A stretch of DNA of 8,949 bases, taken from NCBI GenBank assembly GCA_031284295.1, contig JAITAE010000210.1, positions 1 through 8,949 on the forward strand, given 5' to 3'. The notes beneath the pieces are model-generated. The model ran no database searches and was not told where the DNA came from. It saw only the letters and a program-made list of their open reading frames with translations. Source of the stretch: Spirochaetaceae bacterium (GTDB lineage: Bacteria > Spirochaetota > Spirochaetia > Treponematales > Breznakiellaceae). The position numbers and the translations under genes are program-made. Shown in pieces: positions 5,699 to 8,949 of the stretch (position 1 is its first letter; the number at the start of each line of letters is the position of its first letter).

Positions 5699-8493
5699 TA
5701 CTCACCCCCCACAAGATACGCGATATCCTCAGGCGAAAGAGCCTTGAGAGAGCCGGCATCGTCCGACAGCAGGGACGCGGCAAGATCGGCCTTGCGTTTT
5801 TGCAGTTCCAGTATCCGTTCTTCTATCGTGTCGCGGGCGATTAAACGGTAACAAAACACTGGGTTTTCCTGCCCGATCCTGTGAGCGCGGTCTATGGCCT
5901 GCATCTCCGCGGCGGCGTTCCACCACGGGTCCATGATAAAAATGTAGTCCGCCGCGGTAAGGTTAAGACCCGTGCCTCCCGTTTTCAGCGTCATCACGAA
6001 GGCTTTTACGTCGGGATTCGTCTGAAAACGGTGTACAAGCGTCTGCCTGTCGCTGGTGGAACCGGTCATTGTGATGTTTTCTATGCCACGCACCGTCAAA
6101 TCACCGCTTACATTCTCGACATTCGCCAAGAAGTTCGTAAAAATCAGGCATTTATGGCCGTTTTCCGCAAGCTCGGCCACTACATCAGTCAAATAACGCC
6201 GTTTTTCCGAGATACCGGCATAGTCGCCGCCCGATTCCGGGGCCGATGCCAGCCGGCGCAGCTCGGAAAGCGCTTTGAAAATAAAGAAAGCCTGCTTGTT
6301 GTATTCGCCGCTTGCCACTATGCCGTCGATAAGCCGTTTGTACTCAAGCCGCCGCCTGTGGTACACGGCAAGATGTTCCGCCGGAAGCTCGATGAACGCG
6401 GTTTCCTCCGTCTTGGGCGGCAGATCGCGCAGCACATCCCGTTTCAAGCGTCGCAGCATGAACGGATATATGCGGGCTTTCAGGTCATGCAGCGCGTCCT
6501 CGTCATTATCATCCTGGATCGGGTGAAGGTAGCGGGACAGGAACTGTTTTTGAGAACCGAAAAAGGCCGGGTTAAGGAAGCGGAACAGGCTGTACAGGTC
6601 GGAAAGGTTGTTCTCTATCGGAGTGCCGCTCATGGCAAGGCGGTGTTTTGCCTTTAGGCTCATCACGGCGGCGGCTGTTTGGCTTGCAAGATTCTTGATG
6701 TTCTGCGATTCATCAAGGATGATGTACAGAAATTCTATCGTCCCGAATTCCTCCACATCCCGCCGCAGTGTCGCGTAAGTGCTGAGAATCACACTGAATT
6801 CGTCAGGCTTTATGCCGGAAAAGTCGCGTTCCGCCCCGTAATGCACGGAAACCGGCAGTTCCGGCGCAAAACGCCGTATCTCGGCCTCCCAGTTGAACAC
6901 TACGGACTTAGGGCACAGAACAAGGCACGGCGCGCTATGCGTTCCGCCCCGTCCACCCTTCCCTTCGGCAGCCGCCGCATACAGGAAACGGAGCAGCGCT
7001 ATCACTTGAATCGTTTTACCAAGCCCCATCTCGTCCGCAAGGCATCCCCCCATCCCGTAATCCCGCAGGTAGTCCAGCCAGCGGACGCCGTACTCCTGGT
7101 AAGGGCGCAGGCAGCCTTCCGCCAGCGTCCATTCGCCGGAACGGGATGCGATACCGTTGTAGTTGGTAAAGAACGGGCGGGCGTCTTCCCACGCGGCCCC
7201 CTCAACCTCAAAATTATCATCCTGCAACAGCAGCGGGATGTCAAAGTATGAGAGCTCGACGGCCCCGCCGTCCAGCGCCGAGACGAGTCTGTCCAGTTTA
7301 TCCATCGTCCGCTTGTCGGGGAAGGTGCGCGAACCGTCCGCCAGCGTGATGAACGATGAATTCCTGTACTCGCGCATGAAATCCTGAAACGAGAAGGCCT
7401 CTCCTTCGAGTTCTATCTCACAAGTGCCGGACAGATAGTCTATGCCCCGTCCCATGGAAAGCCGCACCTTGGGGCGCGAAAAATTGAGCCGGTAGTCTTT
7501 CAACACCGCGGTTTGCAGCAGCACGAAGCGGCGGGTAAGCTCTATGATGTTTTCAGCAAAGAAAGTCTTCGCGAAATCAGGCGCGAGTATGAAGCGCCCA
7601 TTCTCCTCGTGCAGCATATTCTTGGCTGTCTTGTTCCCTTTTAACAAGAGCCCGCGCAGAATATCGCCTGAATCTTCCGGGAATACAATCTCCGATATGC
7701 CTATGTTTTTTTCCGTTTCGTTCATGTTTACCACCGAAACTATCTCTTCGTTTTCCAGAAACAGCGGCGGAAAGTTTTGCAGGTAGGCAATTGGCCGTAT
7801 GTGCAGGTAGCCGTAGCGGTCGATCTCCATGAACAGCAGGGCGGGAAGCGCCTGGACGGGACGCGCCTTGCGGACGGCCCAGCCCTCGTAAATAAGCGGC
7901 ATACCCGTAAAACGTGAAAAAACAAGGGAGAGAAAGGCGCTCAGTTCCGTTTTTTGAATGACGGCGTTAAGAAAAGCGGTTTCCGTCCATCGGGGGCCTA
8001 AGTCCTCGACGCGGTAGACGGTGTTTCCCGCCACGACAAGCGGCGCGCCGTAAACGGTAAAGGCCCCGGAAGTATTACCGCCGCCTTCGATTATGCCGCC
8101 CGCCTCATCCTCCAACACGAGGGCCGCTTTGACGGCGGCGATGTCAAGTGAACTCAGCTTTAACGCGCAACGGAAAAAGCCATCCGCGGCGTTCAGAGAT
8201 TCGCCCCCGACGTTGCGCAGCAACCCCGCTTTCAAAAGCCGTTCTATCAGGCGGCTTTCCGGGTTAAATACCAGCGCGCCCGGCTTTTTCTCCGCGCCTC
8301 CATCCCCAAAATCGACAAAAAACCCCCGCGCCTGCCTGTTGTGTTCGGCCAGAAATTCCCTAAGCGCCTCGCGCTCGATGCCCGTGTAGCGCCGGTAATC
8401 AGGCAACCCGCCTTTAGCGCCGGAAAAACGCAGCGCCGTCCCCGCCAAAAACCCGTCATCTATCCGTTCAAGTGTGAAGTAAAAGCTCACCAC
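5698..8493 (-). CDS. SNF2-family DNA-dependent ATPase (HepA/RapA-like superfamily 2)
   Basis: The 931-aa protein is a double-stranded DNA translocase that uses ATP to remodel protein-DNA complexes. Motifs in order: the Q-like region LRPYQEYGVRWLDYL (462-476), Walker A DEMGLGKT (487-494), motif Ia LVLCPKSVVFNW (524-535), Walker B DESQ (594-597), motif III SGTP (622-625), then the second RecA lobe with KCLIFTNF (781-788), TGGTGLNL (838-845) and QAIDRAHRIGQ with arginines 869 and 872 (865-875). All look intact. Residues 1-460 are an accessory region found in many bacterial SNF2 proteins, including PKVRLSMGRGIDYLSG and FQDFMREYRNSSFITLADGS. A C-terminal helix (EERILELQKRKADLAASLLS) completes the family pattern. 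No SWIM zinc-finger cysteines are seen. Two GTG codons in tandem (8493 and 8490) could start it; AAAGG (8495-8499) is better spaced for 8490. It leads the operon and is coupled to the 633-aa gene. Role: transcription recycling, repair or defence; undecided. Confidence 0.95.
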   Translation of the reverse strand: MVSFYFTLERIDDGFLAGTALRFSGAKGGLPDYRRYTGIEREALREFLAEHNRQARGFFVDFGDGGAEKKPGALVFNPESRLIERLLKAGLLRNVGGESLNAADGFFRCALKLSSLDIAAVKAALVLEDEAGGIIEGGGNTSGAFTVYGAPLVVAGNTVYRVEDLGPRWTETAFLNAVIQKTELSAFLSLVFSRFTGMPLIYEGWAVRKARPVQALPALLFMEIDRYGYLHIRPIAYLQNFPPLFLENEEIVSVVNMNETEKNIGISEIVFPEDSGDILRGLLLKGNKTAKNMLHEENGRFILAPDFAKTFFAENIIELTRRFVLLQTAVLKDYRLNFSRPKVRLSMGRGIDYLSGTCEIELEGEAFSFQDFMREYRNSSFITLADGSRTFPDKRTMDKLDRLVSALDGGAVELSYFDIPLLLQDDNFEVEGAAWEDARPFFTNYNGIASRSGEWTLAEGCLRPYQEYGVRWLDYLRDYGMGGCLADEMGLGKTIQVIALLRFLYAAAAEGKGGRGGTHSAPCLVLCPKSVVFNWEAEIRRFAPELPVSVHYGAERDFSGIKPDEFSVILSTYATLRRDVEEFGTIEFLYIILDESQNIKNLASQTAAAVMSLKAKHRLAMSGTPIENNLSDLYSLFRFLNPAFFGSQKQFLSRYLHPIQDDNDEDALHDLKARIYPFMLRRLKRDVLRDLPPKTEETAFIELPAEHLAVYHRRRLEYKRLIDGIVASGEYNKQAFFIFKALSELRRLASAPESGGDYAGISEKRRYLTDVVAELAENGHKCLIFTNFLANVENVSGDLTVRGIENITMTGSTSDRQTLVHRFQTNPDVKAFVMTLKTGGTGLNLTAADYIFIMDPWWNAAAEMQAIDRAHRIGQENPVFCYRLIARDTIEERILELQKRKADLAASLLSDDAGSLKALSPEDIAYLVGGE

Positions 8494-8500
8494 ACCTTTA

Positions 8501-8530
8501 ACTATAGTAGCGCCTTGCGGACTTTTACAA
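8501..8530 (-). promoter_or_regulatory. Candidate promoter of the SNF2-thiI operon
   Basis: On the minus strand TTGTAA (8530-8525, four of six) is followed after 18 bases by TATAGT (8506-8501, five of six). Transcription would start very near the GTG start codons, leaving almost no leader, so the true start site may lie further upstream or the transcript may be nearly leaderless. It is the best -10/-35 pair seen in this spacer. Confidence 0.4.
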
Positions 8531-8618
8531 GCCTGCCGGTAGGCGACACGGGGGCGCGGTTTTACATTCCGTCACCCGCACAAAAGGGCAAAAACGCCGC
8601 GCCCCCCAGCGCTCCAAC

Positions 8619-8662
8619 CCGCGCAAGCGCGGTATTCCGCCACCCCCCAATCCGCCACCCCC
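8619..8662. repeat. Hairpin plus TCCGCCACCCCC repeat, first module
   Basis: The palindrome CCGCGC-AA-GCGCGG (8619-8632) is directly followed by TATTCCGCCACCCCC (8633-8647), and a second TCCGCCACCCCC follows at 8651-8662. The same tail follows a different hairpin at 8722-8744, so this looks like a small dispersed repeat family with variable hairpins in the operon's upstream spacer. Confidence 0.6.
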
Positions 8663-8675
8663 GCCAACACCGCCT

Positions 8676-8718
8676 GGAGTTTGCGGTAAGCAGCGCGTAG
8701 CGCTACGGCGCAAACTCC
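8676..8718. repeat. Long inverted repeat GGAGTTTGCG / CGCAAACTCC
   Basis: GGAGTTTGCG (8676-8685) is perfectly complementary to CGCAAACTCC (8709-8718), and the 23-base loop contains the palindrome GTAGCGCTAC (8697-8706). It could form a cruciform or a stem-loop in either transcript. It lies 183 or more bases upstream of the SNF2 start, without a T-run, so it is not an obvious terminator. Confidence 0.6.
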
Positions 8719-8721
8719 GGA

Positions 8722-8755
8722 AATAACCGGCGCAGCCGGTTATTCCGCCACCCCC
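8722..8755. repeat. Hairpin plus TCCGCCACCCCC repeat, second module
   Basis: AATAACCGGC (8722-8731) pairs perfectly with GCCGGTTATT (8735-8744) around a GCA loop, and TATTCCGCCACCCCC (8741-8755) overlaps and follows it. The tail is identical to that of the module at 8619-8647, while the hairpin differs. Confidence 0.6.
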
Positions 8756-8784
8756 GCTATTTGATTGCTCCCTAGAGGGATTGA

Positions 8785-8802
8785 TAGGGAAGCGCTGATT
8801 AA
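8785..8802. repeat. IS-end repeat TAGGGAAGCGCTGATTAA, copy 2
   Basis: It is identical over 18 bases, and in the same orientation, to 261-278. If it is an IS end, the element extends rightwards out of the window. The following bases (ATAGGGCGGCGG...) do not resemble those after copy 1, which suits the opposite (transposase-5') end of a related element or a small non-autonomous derivative. No transposase start is visible in the remaining 147 bases. Confidence 0.6.
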
Positions 8803-8879
8803 ATAGGGCGGCGGAAAATCGCCCTCAAAGAGCCGCGCACCATCAAATCGGAGTCGGCGCTCACCGTTTCGTAGGTCTA

Positions 8880-8949
8880 TTGGAATAGGAATCTATTCCA
8901 ACAAGGAATAGGTTTTCATTCCAATAAGGAATGGGAATCTATTCCAACA
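8880..8949. repeat. Array of small ATTCC/GGAAT palindromes, cut by window edge
   Basis: A first hairpin TTGGAATAG-GAAT-CTATTCCAA (8880-8901) leads into phased units: CTATTCC-AACAA-GGAATAG (8893-8911), CATTCC-AATAA-GGAATG (8917-8933), and the start of a third, CTATTCC-AACA (8939-8949). Two long blocks, 8882-8903 and 8928-8949, are direct repeats differing at one base, with a 46-base period. The array probably continues beyond the window. Whether it belongs to the IS end at 8785 is unknown. Confidence 0.7.

Noticed and set aside
5881..6657. 258-aa plus-strand open frame
   Set aside because: Lies wholly opposite the well-supported SNF2 gene, has no recognisable domain and is rich in residues typical of antisense frames in G/C-rich genes.
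6679..7251. 190-aa plus-strand open frame
   Set aside because: Antisense to the SNF2 motor domain; the opposite strand encodes Walker A and B motifs. No own ribosome site seen.
3797..8493. Known defence system such as DISARM
   Set aside because: Only an SNF2 ATPase is shared. The methylase, DUF1998 and phospholipase-type partners are absent, and the downstream genes are thiI and an exported protein.
8880..8949. CRISPR array
   Set aside because: Repeats are short and palindromic with 5-base gaps, no 30-base unique spacers, and no cas gene is in the window.

Overview
The window looks like a chromosomal stretch of a spirochaete, most likely a host-associated Treponema. This rests on the general feel of the proteins, on an exported protein resembling a family I associate with Treponema, and on intergenic DNA dense in hairpins and IS scars; it is an inference, not a measurement. 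The window divides into a mobile-element scar with a lone redox gene on the left (1-1510), a hairpin-rich spacer (1510-1812), one tight four-gene minus-strand operon (1813-8493) and a repeat-rich right edge (8494-8949).

Left edge: the C-terminal end of an IS5-family transposase on the plus strand (3-263) abuts the end of a second IS5-type element. That element has the terminal repeat GGGAAGCGCTGATTAA (263-278) and a decayed transposase on the minus strand (426-749). After this scar comes a small siroheme/4Fe-4S sulfite or nitrite reductase (823-1509, GTG start behind a GGAGG site). It is visibly richer in A/T than the operon beyond it, and no electron-donor or siroheme-synthesis gene is in view.

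Minus-strand operon, in transcription order: (i) a 931-aa SNF2-family ATPase with all main helicase motifs; (ii) a 633-aa protein starting inside the SNF2 stop codon (TAATG), whose C-terminal third resembles the bacterial XPB/Ssl2-like helicase-associated domain; (iii) a 273-aa exported protein of unknown function; (iv) ThiI, the tRNA 4-thiouridine synthase, without a rhodanese domain, starting in an ATGA overlap. A promoter candidate lies at 8501-8530. The SNF2 protein and its overlapping partner look like a two-component DNA remodelling module and are the most interesting protein-level lead. No nuclease, methylase or other classical defence gene accompanies them here.

Right edge: the 5' spacer of the operon holds repeats in which a hairpin is followed by TATTCCGCCACCCCC. 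A second copy of the 18-bp IS-end sequence lies at 8785-8802. The last 70 bases begin an array of small palindromes of the form CTATTCC-AACAA-GGAATAG, cut by the window edge.
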